Shown one piece after another: positions 22,745 to 33,239 of a stretch of 64,000 bases of DNA. The notes below the pieces were generated by a model. The model worked only from the letters and a program-made list of their open reading frames with translations, made no database searches and had not been told where the DNA came from. The position numbers and the translations under genes were made by a program. Positions within the stretch are counted from its first letter, which is position 1. Each line of letters starts with the position of its first letter. The DNA comes from Type-B symbiont of Plautia stali. Its GTDB lineage: Bacteria > Pseudomonadota > Gammaproteobacteria > Enterobacterales > Enterobacteriaceae. The stretch covers positions 1-64,000 of the forward strand of contig BBOA01000012.1 of the NCBI GenBank assembly GCA_001485295.1, read 5' to 3'.

Positions 22745-23784
22745 AGCCATCAGCGGTTTAAAATCCTCCTCGAAGATTGCCCGCCGCTGCCGCAAACACT
22801 GTTTGCTGCCGGTCAGCATCTGCTGGCGATGTTTGTCGTGGTGATCACGCCCGCGCTGCTGATTTGTCAGGCGCTAGGCCTGCCCGCGCAGGATAAGCAG
22901 TACATTATCAACATGTCGCTGTTCGCCTCTAGCGTAGCGTCAGTGCTGCAGATTAAAACCTAGGGACCGGGCGGCGCGGTCCTGCTGTCGATCCAAGGCA
23001 CCAAGCTTTAACTTCGTCACTCCGCCGATTATGGCCGGCATGGCGCTGAAAAACGGCGGCGCCGACGTGCCGACTATGATGGCGGCGTTGTTCGGCACCC
23101 TGATGGTGGCATCCTGTACCGAAATGGTGCTGTCGCGCGTGCTTGCATCTGGCGCGCCGCTGGTCTCTGACGTTGTGGTGATGATTATGGGCCTGTCGCT
23201 AATTCAGGTGGGACTGACGTCGATTGGCGGCGGCTTCGCCGCAATGAGCGACTACAGCTTCGGCGCGTTCGGCGCGCCGAAAAACCTGCTGCTCTCAGGC
23301 GTGGTGCTGGCGGTAATTATCGTGCTTAACCACCAGCGCAATCCTTACCTGCGTGTCGCGTCGCTGGTGATCGCTGCTGCCGCAGTCCGCCGCGCTGGTC
23401 AGCCAGACGCTGACGCCGCTCTACTAAGGTCTCGGCTTTGACTGGAACCTGCTGATGCTGGTGTTTATGGTGACCTCGCTGGAGACCATCGTCGGAGCAG
23501 CCGGTTAGCGGCCCGCGGCACGCCTAAGCGTTTGAAAGACGGCGAACGGGCTGAACTCCTGCGTCTCTATGCTGTTCAACACCCTCCCTATTCCTGATTC
23601 GGCCAGAATAACGGCGTGGATCCAGCTGATCGGCGTCGCCAGCCGCTACATAGGCTTTGTGGTAGCGCTGATGCTGATCCTGCAGTTCGCGCCGGACTAG
23701 CTGAAGACCCTACTCTCTTCCGGCATCGCCGCAGGCGGTATTACCGCTATCGTGTTGAATCTAATCTTCCCGCAGGGAAAGTAA
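22745..23784 (+). pseudogene. xanP: xanP relic (xanthine:H+ symporter)
   Basis: Broken NCS2-family purine permease. It begins internally at [19 protein letters not shown], continues [20 protein letters not shown] and [14 protein letters not shown], then an amber at about 22963 (Trp in KAWGP). Another frame from 23031 reads [40 protein letters not shown] and [17 protein letters not shown]. Later pieces are MLVFMVTSLETI, a gap, [20 protein letters not shown] joined directly to LQFAPD, amber, and LSSGIAAGGITAIVLNLIFP. Several transmembrane segments are deleted. gltS, which lies between recG and xanP in E. coli, is absent. Confidence 0.88.
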
Positions 23785-23908
23785 CCTCTCCAGTGGGCTG
23801 CGGCCCACCCACCTCTGCTATTTAGTCGTATTTACATCTAGGCTGTTGAGCTACAACGGTAATTCAGGCATAATAGGTACTGACCGGAAAGATGTCGGGA
23901 TAGAAGCG

Positions 23909-25269
23909 ATGAAATTTCCTGAAAAACTTTTTCTTACCGTAACGTTGCTGCTGGCGTTGAGCCTAGTGGTGATCTACGTCCTGCTGCAGACGCAATGGGG
24001 TGCGGGCGGCTTTAGCCGCATGTCAGCGACAAAACCGCTTGGCATCTCTCGCTGAGCAAAATCGAGCATAACTTCTCGTCGCCTTCCACATCATCCTCGA
24101 CAATTTCAGTTTCGGTCATGACGGCCAGCCCGCTGCAGTGGTGGCGAAACGCGTCGATCTCGGCCTCGCCCTGCTGCAGTTTAGCGATCCGCTCAATTTC
24201 GGCAGCGTCAAACTGCATGACGGCACCATCAATCTGGCCAACCTAACCCCTGACGACGCACTGCCCTTCCAAGCCGGTCGCCTGCAGCTGAATAACATGC
24301 GTATCGAAAGCCCGAACGCGGCGCTGCCGCTGTCGGCGCGTCAGGTGAATGGCGGCATTATGCCGTGGAAACCTACGTCACAAAACATGCTGGGCAGCGA
24401 TACGCAGTTCCAGATGAGCGTCGGCGACATGACGCTAAACAAGGTGTCCGGCGCCAACGTGCTGATTCAGGGCAGCGTGGCGAAGGGCCGCATTAACGGC
24501 CGATTCGAGCTAAACGATCCGATCGTCAATCTCGATTTGTTGCCGCAGGGCATCACTCTGACCCAGTTCAGCTCACGTCGGGCTAACGGCATGATCCGCG
24601 CCGACGGTAGATGGAGCCGTAGCAACAAGCAGCTGACGCTGAACAATCTGGCGATCGCTGGGCTGGAGTATACCCTGTCGGAGAACTGGCGCGATAGCTG
24701 GCTGGCGGCGCTGCCGACATGGCTCGACAGCGTGGCGGTCAAACGCTTCACCTCTAATAACCGCAACCTGATTATCGATATTAATCCCGCCTTTCCCTTC
24801 CAGATGACCTCGCTGGACGGCAGCGGCGAAAACCTGCTGCTGGCGCGTCAGCATCAGTGGGGGATCTGGTCGGGCAAGCTGAGCCTCAACGCCGCGGCGG
24901 CGACCTTTAACCGCATCGATCTGCGCCATCCCTCGCTATCACTCAACGCTGACGACCGGCAGATCGCGATAACGGAGCTGAGAGCCTTTAGCGGCGGCGG
25001 ATTGCTGGAGGGGTCAGCCAGTGTCGGCCAGCAGCCGGATCGTCCGCTGGCGCTAACGCTGAAAGGCCATGCCGTGCCTGCCAGCGTATTGCAAAACTGG
25101 GACTGGCCTACGGCTATCGGCCAGCGGCCCCAGCAATTTCCAGCTCCAGCTAGACGCCTCCTTGCTTAAGGCGGGCGCGCCGCTAAAGCCGTCGGTAAAC
25201 GGCTCGCTCTCGCTGCGCACCGACGCGGAGCAGATTGAACAGCGGATACAGGCGGGCGAAGTCAGATAA
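23909..25269 (+). pseudogene. yicH: yicH relic (AsmA-family envelope protein)
   Basis: AsmA-like protein, a family linked to inner-to-outer membrane phospholipid transport; YicH is anchored in the inner membrane with a large periplasmic part. ATG 23909 gives MKFPEKLFLTVTLLLALSLV (signal anchor) and LLQTQWGAGGF, then frame breaks near 24050. From 24138 a long frame has VVAKRVDLGLALLQF, LPFQAGRLQLNNMRIESPNA, ITLTQFSSRRANGMIRADGR, LAIAGLEYTLSENWRDSWLA and RFTSNNRNLIIDINPAFPFQ. It shifts again near 25120 before ending SLRTDAEQIEQRIQAGEVR. A large segment around codons 130-230 is missing. It sits next to xanP as in E. coli. Confidence 0.85.
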
Positions 25270-25335
25270 AGAAACATCAAGGGCCAATAAATCAGCCATT
25301 GTTATTCAGTTGATGCGCGCGCCGGAACCTCCTTC

Positions 25336-26253
25336 TTACAGCGGCTCGTCGGGATCGGCGGGCAGCACGATATAGACCCCTTCAAACACCGCGCCCAGCT
25401 CCTCGTTGCCGTACAGTTCGACCTTAAGGTGCACGCGTGCCTTCCGGCCGCGCGCTAAGCAGTCCAGATCGCCGCTCATCGATCCGATATCGGCAATCGC
25501 CCTAGGACGCCCGGTGATCGGTTTGCTATAGCGAATATAGGCGTCAGCCAGAATAATGGTGCCGCCGAGATGGCGCTCGCGTAGTAGTAGCCAGATTAAC
25601 CCACAGCCAGTTAAGGTTGCCAGCGAGAAGAGGCTGCCGGCGAACAGTGTATGGTGCGGATTCTGGTTGCCGGTCTCCGGCATGGTGGTGATGAATTTCT
25701 GGCCGGTGAACTGCAAAATGCGCACGCCCATCTTCTCGCTGAGCGGAACATTGCCATACCAAGCCTGCTGTAGCTCCCCGCACCAGTCGGCGCGATGCAG
25801 AATATCATCCAGCGTCATCACCGGTTTAATCATCAGGAAGTGACATACCGGCGTGGTCTGCGGCGCGGTGATCTCGCCCTGATTGGCGTAGCCCAGCTTG
25901 GCGAAGAACTCGACTGCATCTTCGCGCGCGGCGCAGGTGACGCGCTTAACGCCTTCCTGACGCGCCACCGACTCCAGCGTCATCGCCACCAGCGTGCCCA
26001 GCCCTTTGCCCTGCACCGACGGATGCACGGCGAGGAAGCGGATCGAGGCTTCGTTGTCGGCGTTGATATAGAGCCGTCCGGCCGCCACTGGCTGTCCATG
26101 CTCGTCCATCACCATCTGGTGATGCGCCAGCGCGTCCCAGCCGTCCCGTTCCGATCCCTGCGGCTGGCGCAGCGGCTTGCGTAACATTTCCCAGCGGAAC
26201 TGATAGTACATATCCAGCTCTTCCGCGGTTTGCGGTACCCGAAGATGATACAT
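25336..26253 (-). CDS. fabY: FabY (YiiD): GNAT domain plus hotdog thioesterase domain, fatty acid synthesis initiation
   Basis: In E. coli FabY can start fatty acid synthesis by decarboxylating malonyl-ACP. The N-terminal GNAT-like domain is residues 1-145, with [32 protein letters not shown] (acetyl-CoA loop) and [13 protein letters not shown]. The C-terminal hotdog domain has [20 protein letters not shown] and [21 protein letters not shown] start at 26253 (MYHLRVPQT), though the frame is open to 26316. The C-terminus is slightly shorter than in E. coli. Residues 137 and 265 are Cys at positions where E. coli has Arg. Downstream neighbour of the broken dtd. Confidence 0.88.
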   Translation of the reverse strand: MYHLRVPQTAEELDMYYQFRWEMLRKPLRQPQGSERDGWDALAHHQMVMDEHGQPVAAGRLYINADNEASIRFLAVHPSVQGKGLGTLVAMTLESVARQEGVKRVTCAAREDAVEFFAKLGYANQGEITAPQTTPVCHFLMIKPVMTLDDILHRADWCGELQQAWYGNVPLSEKMGVRILQFTGQKFITTMPETGNQNPHHTLFAGSLFSLATLTGCGLIWLLLRERHLGGTIILADAYIRYSKPITGRPRAIADIGSMSGDLDCLARGRKARVHLKVELYGNEELGAVFEGVYIVLPADPDEPL

Positions 26254-26312
26254 AAAGTAATTCTCTAGTTCAGAGCTTGCGTGGCAGATCCCGTGCCGCT
26301 CGGCGGCCAGCC

Positions 26313-26734
26313 TCAAACCTGCAACCAGAAGGTTGTAAGACCATCATTGACCAGCGCGACCTGCATGTCAGCGGCAGAGCGTCCATTGGCGGTGGTCACA
26401 CCCCGACGACAACGACAGTCGCTGAAGTAGCTGAAGTAGACATGGAGGCGATTCGCCTCATCAGACACCGCGCCGCCGGAAAGAGAGGGACACATTCCCT
26501 TCTGCGTGTCCGCCGCCAGCGTAAACTGTGACACTACCAGCACGCTGCTGCGCGTTAAGGTTCATCTTGCCCTGCTCGTCGCTAAAGATGCGGTAGCCCA
26601 GCACTTTCTCCGCCAGCCGCTTGGCGCGCTTCTCGTCATCTTCTTTCTCTACACCTAGCAACACTAGCAGTCCCGGGCCGTACTACCTCGCCTTCCACGC
26701 TGACGCTAAGTACTCGTTGAATCAACGCAATCAT
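26313..26734 (-). pseudogene. dtd: dtd relic (D-aminoacyl-tRNA deacylase)
   Basis: Dtd removes D-amino acids mis-charged onto tRNA. ATG 26734 opens [18 protein letters not shown], then frame breaks near 26680 lead to [20 protein letters not shown] and [19 protein letters not shown]. Another shift near 26530 gives [20 protein letters not shown] and the end [20 protein letters not shown]. The SQFTLAAD active-site motif is still readable, although RPSFS has become CPSLS. At least two or three frameshifts. It lies between yihY and fabY exactly as in E. coli. Confidence 0.88.
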
Positions 26735-26735
26735 G

Positions 26736-27545
26736 CAACCTCTCGTTCTGTTTCGCCTTCCCGCTGTTTTAGCTGGCGATAATCTACAGCGTGACAGTGA
26801 TTTCCGCGCCCAGCAACACAATACACAAGTCCAGTATACCCAGAGAAACAGTATTGGGATCACCACCAAGACACCGTATATCAGCTGATATGAAGGAAAC
26901 ATCGTAACATAGAGGGCAAAGCCTTTTTTACCCAGCTCAAACAGCGCGCCCGCTACCAGCGCGCCGATAAGGGTGTCGCGCTGCGGTACGTTGCGCGTCG
27001 GCACGATGTTGTAGAGCAGCCAGAACGCGAACCAAGAGAGCAGCAGCGGGAAAACCCGCAGCACCTAGTCGATCCCCGCTGTCGCTGATCCAGCACAGCA
27101 ACAGCAGATAGGAGCTGATCACTAGGCGTGTGCCGGCTAGCAGCAGCCCCAGCGTCTTTTATGGCTGCGCTAGATAGTGTTGAGCGCGCTGTCGACCGAA
27201 TGCATCAGCAGCAGCACAGTGACGATTAATCCTATTGCGCCTAGCGCCGTCATGCGGTGCACGTTAGCCAAGAACTGATACTGATCCAGATAGCGCTGCA
27301 CCACATTGCCGGTCGCCGGAACGAAGTTGGTAAAGATGAAGTTTTTCAGCTGGACGTTGACGTCGGAAAAGACCGGAAACGCGGAGAACAGCGCGAATAC
27401 CATGGCGATCAGTGGCACCAGCGCCAGCAATGAGACAAAAGCCAAGTTGCCGGCCTGGGTCTTCATGTTGGTCCTCGTTGACGCGTTTCCACAGCAGTTT
27501 CACAGCCAGAGCGCGTGACAGGTCGAAACAAACGGGCGTAACCTG
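26736..27545 (-). pseudogene. yihY: yihY relic (BrkB/YihY family membrane protein)
   Basis: Inner-membrane protein of unknown function (family once annotated as RNase BN). The 5' part reads [11 protein letters not shown] before a shift. Then [40 protein letters not shown] and [19 protein letters not shown] run to 27170. Frameshifts and stops follow between 27170 and 27065. A last block reads [40 protein letters not shown] and [20 protein letters not shown]. The extent of the 5' end is approximate. Confidence 0.87.
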
Positions 27546-27550
27546 ATCAT

Positions 27551-28147
27551 TCAGCGATGACTTGCCAGCCAGACCGGCACGGTTTTGTTGTCAGTCACCA
27601 GTACGCTTTCAATACCCAGCGCGTTCGCCGCTGCGATATTGTCCGCGTTGTCATCAAAGAAGATCGCCTGATCGGCGCGATAGCCCTCTTGCTGCAGCAC
27701 ATGCTCAAAAATGAGCGCCTCAGGCTTGCGCATGCCTAGCTCTTGCGACAGGTAGATGGCGTCCGCCGCCGCGCGCACTTCCGGGTACTGCGTCGGCCAG
27801 AACTCCGTATGCAGCTTATTGGCGTTAGAGAGGATCACCACGCGATGACCGTCGGCGCGCAGCTGGTTCATCAACGCCAGCGTATCGACGCGCGCGCCCA
27901 TAAACACTGCCTGCCAGCCCGCCACGAACTGCTCGTAGCTCAGCGCGATATCGAGCCGTTCGCACAGCTCAGCCGCAAAGTGCTCGTCGCTGATTTCGCC
28001 GCGTTCATACTGTTCAAATGCCTCGTCTATCTGGAAGCGGCTTTGCAGCAGCGCCAGTGGCACGCGGCCAAGGTCGCTCCAGACGCCCAGCACGCGGTTA
28101 AAGTCGATATCAACAATCACATTACATAAATCAAATATGTACAACAT
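27551..28147 (-). CDS. yihX: HAD-family alpha-D-glucose-1-phosphate phosphatase YihX
   Basis: Haloacid-dehalogenase phosphatase that in E. coli hydrolyses alpha-glucose-1-phosphate. 198 aa from ATG 28147 (MLYIFDLCNVIVDIDF). An upstream in-frame ATG at 28189 adds 14 residues not in the family. Motif I is FDLCNVIVD with the nucleophile Asp6. Residue 8 is Cys where E. coli has Gly, an unusual change next to the catalytic loop. Motif II VVILSNANKLH, Lys in LGMRKPEA and motif IV IFFDDNADNI are present. Probably still active, but the G8C change is suspicious. Confidence 0.9.
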   Translation of the reverse strand: MLYIFDLCNVIVDIDFNRVLGVWSDLGRVPLALLQSRFQIDEAFEQYERGEISDEHFAAELCERLDIALSYEQFVAGWQAVFMGARVDTLALMNQLRADGHRVVILSNANKLHTEFWPTQYPEVRAAADAIYLSQELGMRKPEALIFEHVLQQEGYRADQAIFFDDNADNIAAANALGIESVLVTDNKTVPVWLASHR

Positions 28148-28310
28148 GTCGTTACTCCTCTGATTCCTTTGATTCCTTAGGTCACTCACTCTAGCGGCAA
28201 AAACAGGAGCTGAACAGGTAACAGACTGGAGAAAAATCCGTTATGGAAGCCGAGGCATGGTGGCTTAGCGCGGGTAGAGGCGTTACGGCAGGGTAAATAG
28301 CGGCTGGCAT

Positions 28311-28340
28311 AAAAAAAGCCCCGATAAACGGGGCTTTTTT
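28311..28340. terminator. Rho-independent terminator downstream of typA
   Basis: AAAAAAAGCCCC, loop GATAAAC, GGGGCTTTTTT. A perfect stem flanked by A-run and T-run, so it can work in both directions. It lies 15 bp beyond the typA stop and ends that minus-strand transcript. Confidence 0.88.
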
Positions 28341-28354
28341 ACAGGCTAAACGTC

Positions 28355-30175
28355 TTACTCTTTCGGACCGCGCGACGCGCGTTTGCGGTCGTTCTCGGTC
28401 AGATGACGTTTACGTATACGGACCGACTGCGGCGTCACTTCCACCAGCTCATCGTCATTGATGAATTCGATGGCCTGCTCAAGGGTCATCTTCACCGGCG
28501 GCACCAGCGTGGTCGCTTCATCCGTACCGGAAGCACGCATGTTGGTCAGCTTCTTACCGGTCAGGCAGTTAACGGTCAGGTCATTGGAGCGGCTGTGAAT
28601 ACCGATGATCTGGCCCTCATAGACTTCCACGCCGTGGCCCAGGAACAGCTTGCCGCGATCCTGTAGACCGAACAGGGCGAAGGCAACCGCTTTACCCCGG
28701 CCGTTGGAGATCAGCACGCCGTTCTGGCGCTGGCCGATTTCGCCCGGACGGATGTCATCGTAGTGGCTGAAGGTCGAGTAGAGCAGACCAGTACCCGAAG
28801 TCATGGTCATGAATTCGTTACGGAAGCCGATCAGACCACGGCTTGGGATAACGTAGTCGAGACGCACGCGGCCTTTGCCATCTGGATCCATGTTTTTCAG
28901 ATCGCCTTTACGCTCGCCCATGGCTTGTATAACCGCGCCCTGATTGTTCTCTTCGATATCCAGCGTCACATTCTCGAACGGCTCTTGTTTGCGGCCGTCG
29001 ATTTCGCGGAAGATAACTTTCGGACGGGATACCGCCAGCTCGAAACCTTCGCGACGCATGTTTTCGATCAGCACCGACAGGTGCAGTTCGCCACGGCCCG
29101 ATACGCGGAACGCGTCTGCGTCTTCGGTCTCTTCCACGCGCAGTGCAACATTGTGCACCAGCTCTTTGTTCAGGCGCTCAAGGAGCTGACGCGAGGTCAC
29201 ATACTTGCCTTCCTGACCGCAAAACGGCGAGGTGTTGACGTTGAAGAACATGGTAACGGTCGGCTCGTCGACGCTTAGTGCCGGCAGCGCTTCGACATTC
29301 TGCAGATCGCAGATGGTGTCGGAGATGTTCAGCTCGCCTAGGCCGGTGATGGCGATGATGTCGCCCGCTTCCGCTAGGTCGGTGTCGATACGCTCCATGC
29401 CCAAGTGGCTCAGCACTTTACCGACTTTACCGTTGCGCGTTTTACCTTCGCTGTCGATAACCATAACCTGCTGGTTCGGTTTGACTTTACCGCGCTTGAT
29501 GCGGCCGATGCCGATCACGCCCAAGTAGTTGTTGTAGTCCAGCTGCGAGATCTGCATCTGCAGCGGCGCGTCAACTTCGACCTGTGGCGGCGAAACGTGC
29601 TCGACGATCGCCTGATACAGCGGGGTCATATCTTCAACCATGTCGGTGTGATCTAGACCGGCGATGCCCTGCAGCGCAGATGCGTAGATAATCGGGAAAT
29701 CGAGCTGCTCGTCGGTGGCGTCTAGGTTGACGAACAGGTCGAACACTTGGCCAACAACCCAGTCAGGGCGCGCGCCCGGACGGTCAATCTTGTTGATAAC
29801 CACGATCGGCTTCAAGCCGTGGCCAAAGGCTTTTTTGGTCACGAAGCGGGTTTGCGGCATAGGGCCATCCATCGCATCGACAACCAGCAGCACTGAATCC
29901 ACCATGGACATGACGCGCTCTACCTCACCGCCAAAGTCGGCGTGTCCCGGAGTATCAACGATGTTGATACGGTAGTCATTCCATTTGATGGCGGTGTTTT
30001 TCGCGAGGATGGTAATCCCACGCTCTTTCTCCAAATCGTTGGAGTCCATCACACGCTCAGTCGCTTCGGTACGCGCGTCAAAGGTACCAGACTGTTGCAG
30101 CAGTTTGTCAACCAAGGTGGTCTTACCATGATCGACATGCGCGATGATGGCGATGTTACGCAAATTTTCGATCAC
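28355..30175 (-). CDS. typA: Translational GTPase TypA/BipA
   Basis: Ribosome-associated GTPase of the EF-G family, needed for 50S assembly and growth at low temperature. 606 aa (E. coli 607). GTPase domain: G1 [13 protein letters not shown] (residues 11-23), switch I region [15 protein letters not shown]3 [11 protein letters not shown]4 [10 protein letters not shown] and G5-like YASALQG. Later EF-G-like domains and the BipA-specific C-terminal domain follow ([37 protein letters not shown]). It is divergent from glnA, as in E. coli. Confidence 0.97.
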   Translation of the reverse strand: MIENLRNIAIIAHVDHGKTTLVDKLLQQSGTFDARTEATERVMDSNDLEKERGITILAKNTAIKWNDYRINIVDTPGHADFGGEVERVMSMVDSVLLVVDAMDGPMPQTRFVTKKAFGHGLKPIVVINKIDRPGARPDWVVGQVFDLFVNLDATDEQLDFPIIYASALQGIAGLDHTDMVEDMTPLYQAIVEHVSPPQVEVDAPLQMQISQLDYNNYLGVIGIGRIKRGKVKPNQQVMVIDSEGKTRNGKVGKVLSHLGMERIDTDLAEAGDIIAITGLGELNISDTICDLQNVEALPALSVDEPTVTMFFNVNTSPFCGQEGKYVTSRQLLERLNKELVHNVALRVEETEDADAFRVSGRGELHLSVLIENMRREGFELAVSRPKVIFREIDGRKQEPFENVTLDIEENNQGAVIQAMGERKGDLKNMDPDGKGRVRLDYVIPSRGLIGFRNEFMTMTSGTGLLYSTFSHYDDIRPGEIGQRQNGVLISNGRGKAVAFALFGLQDRGKLFLGHGVEVYEGQIIGIHSRSNDLTVNCLTGKKLTNMRASGTDEATTLVPPVKMTLEQAIEFINDDELVEVTPQSVRIRKRHLTENDRKRASRGPKE

Positions 30176-30299
30176 AACTTTGCCTCAGGTATTAGCATTA
30201 GAAATAGCGAGCTATTGTACACAGATAAGCGGGATACTGAACACGATCACACTTTTACTCTCAAGTTTATTGCACTGCCGCAAATTTGCTCTGGATGCG

Positions 30300-30347
30300 G
30301 TGCACTTAATGCACTAATGTTGGAGGAATGCACCATATTTGTGTATT
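30300..30347 (+). promoter_or_regulatory. Candidate NtrC enhancer sites upstream of glnA
   Basis: NtrC sites are dyads of the type TGCACC-N5-GGTGCA. Here GTGCAC (30301-30306), TGCACT (30311-30316) and TGCACCATATTTGTG (30330-30344) lie about 75-115 bp upstream of the sigma-54 promoter, the spacing seen in E. coli. The half sites are good, but neither dyad is perfect, so affinity may be reduced. Confidence 0.45.
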
Positions 30348-30415
30348 TACCTGACTAAAAAACACGATTTTGGGACAAATTTGTCAGCCTAGTGCAGCTG
30401 CCAAGCGACAAAAAG

Positions 30416-30433
30416 TTGGCACCGAATTCGCTT
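30416..30433 (+). promoter_or_regulatory. Sigma-54 promoter of glnA (glnAp2)
   Basis: TTGGCACCGAATTCGCTT matches the -24/-12 consensus TGGCAC-N5-TTGC, with one mismatch in the -12 element, and closely resembles E. coli glnAp2. It lies about 150 bp upstream of the glnA ATG. It requires NtrC-phosphate and RpoN, so the glnL lesion downstream bears directly on it. Confidence 0.85.
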
Positions 30434-30586
30434 TATCTCTATTAAGCGTCAAGCGAAAATAGTAGTTGCACGACGGTTGCAGAGCTTATCGAGATCGGTT
30501 GATTAGGGATGGCGGTCAGACACTTTCGTGCCAGACGACGCAGCCACTCACCACGATGATAATGACCATTTCCAGGAGAGTTAAGT

Positions 30587-31996
30587 ATGTCCGCTAAACA
30601 CGTTCTCTCGATGATAAACGAGCACGAAATTAAGTTTGTTGACCTGCGTTTTACGGATACCAAAGGTAAAGAACAGCACGTTACTATCCCTGCTCACCAG
30701 GTTAACGCTGACTTCTTCGAAGAAGGCAAAATGTTTGATGGCTCCTCTATCAACGGCTGGAAAGGCATTAACGAATCAGACATGGTGCTAATGCCAGACG
30801 CGCCCACTGCGGTCTTGGATCCTTTCTTCGAAGACCCAACGCTGATCATCCGCTGCGACATCCTTGAGCCCAGCACTATGCAGGGCTACGACCGCGACCC
30901 GCGCTCCATCGCCAAGCGCGCGGAAGAGTATCTGCGCTCATCAGGCATCGCCGACACCGTGCTGTTCGGGCCAGAGCCAGAATTCTTCCTGTTTGACGAT
31001 ATCCGTTTCGGCTCTTCTACTTCTGGCTCGCACGTCGCTATCGACGACATCGAAGCAGCTTGGAACACCGGCAAAGAGTACGAAGGCGGCAACAAAGGCC
31101 ACCGTCCTAGCCTGAAAGGCGGCTACTTCCCGGTTCCGCCGGTTGACTCGGCGCAGGACATCCGTTCCGCCATGTGTCTGACCATGGAGCAGATGGGCCT
31201 AGTGGTTGAAGCGCACCACCACGAAGTGGCGACTGCTGGTCAGAACGAAGTGGCGACCCGCTTCAACACCATGACTAAAAAAGCGGACGAAATTCAGATC
31301 TATAAATATGTGGTGCATAACGTCGCGCACGCCTATGGCAAAACCGCGACCTTTATGCCGAAGCCAATGTTCGGCGATAACGGTTCTGGCATGCACTGCC
31401 ACATGTCGCTTTCAAAAGGCGGTGTGAACCTGTTCGCTGGCGATAAATACGGCGGACTGTCTGAAACCGCGCTGTTCTATATCGGCGGCATCATCAAGCA
31501 CGCTAAAGCGATCAACGCCTTAGCGAACCCGACCACTAACTCCTACAAGCGTCTGGTGCCTAGCTACGAAGCGCCGGTTATGCTGGCTTACTCTGCTCGT
31601 AACCGCTCCGCCTCTATCCGTATTCCGGTTGTCGTTAGCCCGAAATCGCGTCGTATCGAAGCGCGCTTCCCGGATCCGGCCGCTAACCCATACCTAACGT
31701 TCACTGCGTTGCTGATGGCTGGCCTAGACGGCGTGATCAACAAGATCCACCCGGGCGACGCAATGGATAAAAACCTGTACGATCTGCCGCCGGAAGAAGA
31801 AGCGGAGATTCCAAAAGTTGCAGGTTCGCTGGAAGAAGCTTTGAACGCGCTGAACGAAGATCACGAATTCCTGACCCGTGGCGGCGTCTTCACCGACGAC
31901 GCTATTGACGCCTATATCGAACTGCGTAAAGCTGAGAACGACCGCATTCGCATGACGCCGCACCCGATCGAGTTTGAACTCTACTACAGCGTTTAA
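30587..31996 (+). CDS. glnA: Glutamine synthetase
   Basis: Type I glutamine synthetase (dodecamer): glutamate + NH3 + ATP to glutamine. 469 aa as in E. coli. It has FDGSSINGW (beta-grasp), [12 protein letters not shown] (metal-binding Glu), the ATP region [19 protein letters not shown] and [17 protein letters not shown]. The adenylylation Tyr lies in [12 protein letters not shown] (about residue 397). AGGAGAG precedes ATG 30587. Expressed from the sigma-54 promoter at 30416; a terminator follows at 32079. No lesions seen. The gene has kept both its covalent-control site and its promoter. Confidence 0.98.
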   Translation: MSAKHVLSMINEHEIKFVDLRFTDTKGKEQHVTIPAHQVNADFFEEGKMFDGSSINGWKGINESDMVLMPDAPTAVLDPFFEDPTLIIRCDILEPSTMQGYDRDPRSIAKRAEEYLRSSGIADTVLFGPEPEFFLFDDIRFGSSTSGSHVAIDDIEAAWNTGKEYEGGNKGHRPSLKGGYFPVPPVDSAQDIRSAMCLTMEQMGLVVEAHHHEVATAGQNEVATRFNTMTKKADEIQIYKYVVHNVAHAYGKTATFMPKPMFGDNGSGMHCHMSLSKGGVNLFAGDKYGGLSETALFYIGGIIKHAKAINALANPTTNSYKRLVPSYEAPVMLAYSARNRSASIRIPVVVSPKSRRIEARFPDPAANPYLTFTALLMAGLDGVINKIHPGDAMDKNLYDLPPEEEAEIPKVAGSLEEALNALNEDHEFLTRGGVFTDDAIDAYIELRKAENDRIRMTPHPIEFELYYSV

Positions 31997-32078
31997 TCTT
32001 TATTTTGCACGAGGCACGCCGCGGCTTTAGATGGCAGCGCGCCACATACAGAAGATTTTTTGTTGGCGTGGAAACTTT

Positions 32079-32104
32079 AGCCCATCTCCGGATGGGCTTT
32101 TTTC
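32079..32104 (+). terminator. Terminator after glnA
   Basis: AGCCCATC, loop TCCG, GATGGGCT, then TTTTTT. It lies 80 bp after the glnA stop and before the glnL relic. In E. coli a similar site limits read-through from glnA into glnLG. Confidence 0.88.
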
Positions 32105-32183
32105 GCCGCAAAATCATCGTTCAGCCGTCTGAAACCGGACACGAAAGAGTATAATGCACTAAAACAGTGCAGAGGAACGCTTT

Positions 32184-33232
32184 ATGGCAACTGGCTCCCT
32201 GCCCGACGCGGGACAAATTATCAACTCCCTGATTAATAGTATTCTGCTGGTGGATGACGATCTGGTGATCCACTACGCTAGTCCGTCGGCGCAGCAACTG
32301 CTGGCGCAAAGCTCACGCAAACTGTTCGGCACGCTGCTGCCCGATTTAACCGGCTACTTTTCGCTGAATATTGAGGTGATGCACGAGAGTCTTGATGCTG
32401 ACCAGGGATTTACCGACAGTGAAGTGACTCTGATAGTCGACGGCAGCGCACATGTCATGGCGCTAACGGCGCAACGGCTGCCGGACGGCTTTATTCTGCT
32501 GGAGATGGCGCCGATAGATAAACAGTGTCGTCTGAGCCAAGAGCAGCGAGCAGCTTCAGCATGCGCAGCAGGTTGCGGCGCGCGATACGGTGCGCGGGAC
32601 TCGCTTACGAGATTAAAAATCCGCTGGGCGGCCTGCGCAGCTGCTGTTGCGCGCGTTGCCTAATCCGTCGCTAACGAATATACCAAAGTGATTACCGAGC
32701 ATGCGGACCGTCTGCGTAACCCGGTCGACCACCTGCTCGGCCCGTAACAGCCCGGCATGCACATCACGCAGAGCATTCACGAAGTGGCGGAATGCGTGGT
32801 GAATCTGGTGTCGATGGAGCTGTCAGAGAACGTCAGGCTGGTGCGCAATTACGATCCCAGCCTGCCAGAAGCTGCCGCACGATCCCGACCAGATTGAACA
32901 GGTGCTGCTCAACGTGGTTCGCAACGCGCTTCAGGCGCTGGGCGAAGAAGGCGGCATCATTATTCTGCGCACCCGCACCGCCTTCCAGCTGACGCTGCAC
33001 GGCACGCGCTACCGGCTATTGGCGCGTATCGACGTAGAGGACGACGGCCCGGGCATACCAGCGCAGCTGCAGGATACCTTAATTTTATCCGATGGTGAGC
33101 GGTCGCGAAGGCGGCACCGGTCTAAATCTTTCTATCGTCCGTAGCCTAGTCGCTCAGCATTCAGGAAAAATTGAGTTTAACAGTTGGCCTAGATACACCG
33201 AACTCTCGGTTTATCTGCCTATTTGCCAGTGA
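32184..33232 (+). pseudogene. glnL: glnL (ntrB) relic, nitrogen sensor kinase
   Basis: NtrB phosphorylates and dephosphorylates NtrC according to PII. The PAS domain is open for 117 codons: [56 protein letters not shown] first frame break follows near 32545, then [16 protein letters not shown] and an extra G near 32597. The kinase block reads [13 protein letters not shown], so the phospho-accepting His of HEIKNP is now Tyr (TAC 32606-32608). Later fragments include [20 protein letters not shown] and [10 protein letters not shown], with several more breaks. It cannot make an active kinase. Confidence 0.93.
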
Positions 33233-33239
33233 GGTTTCT

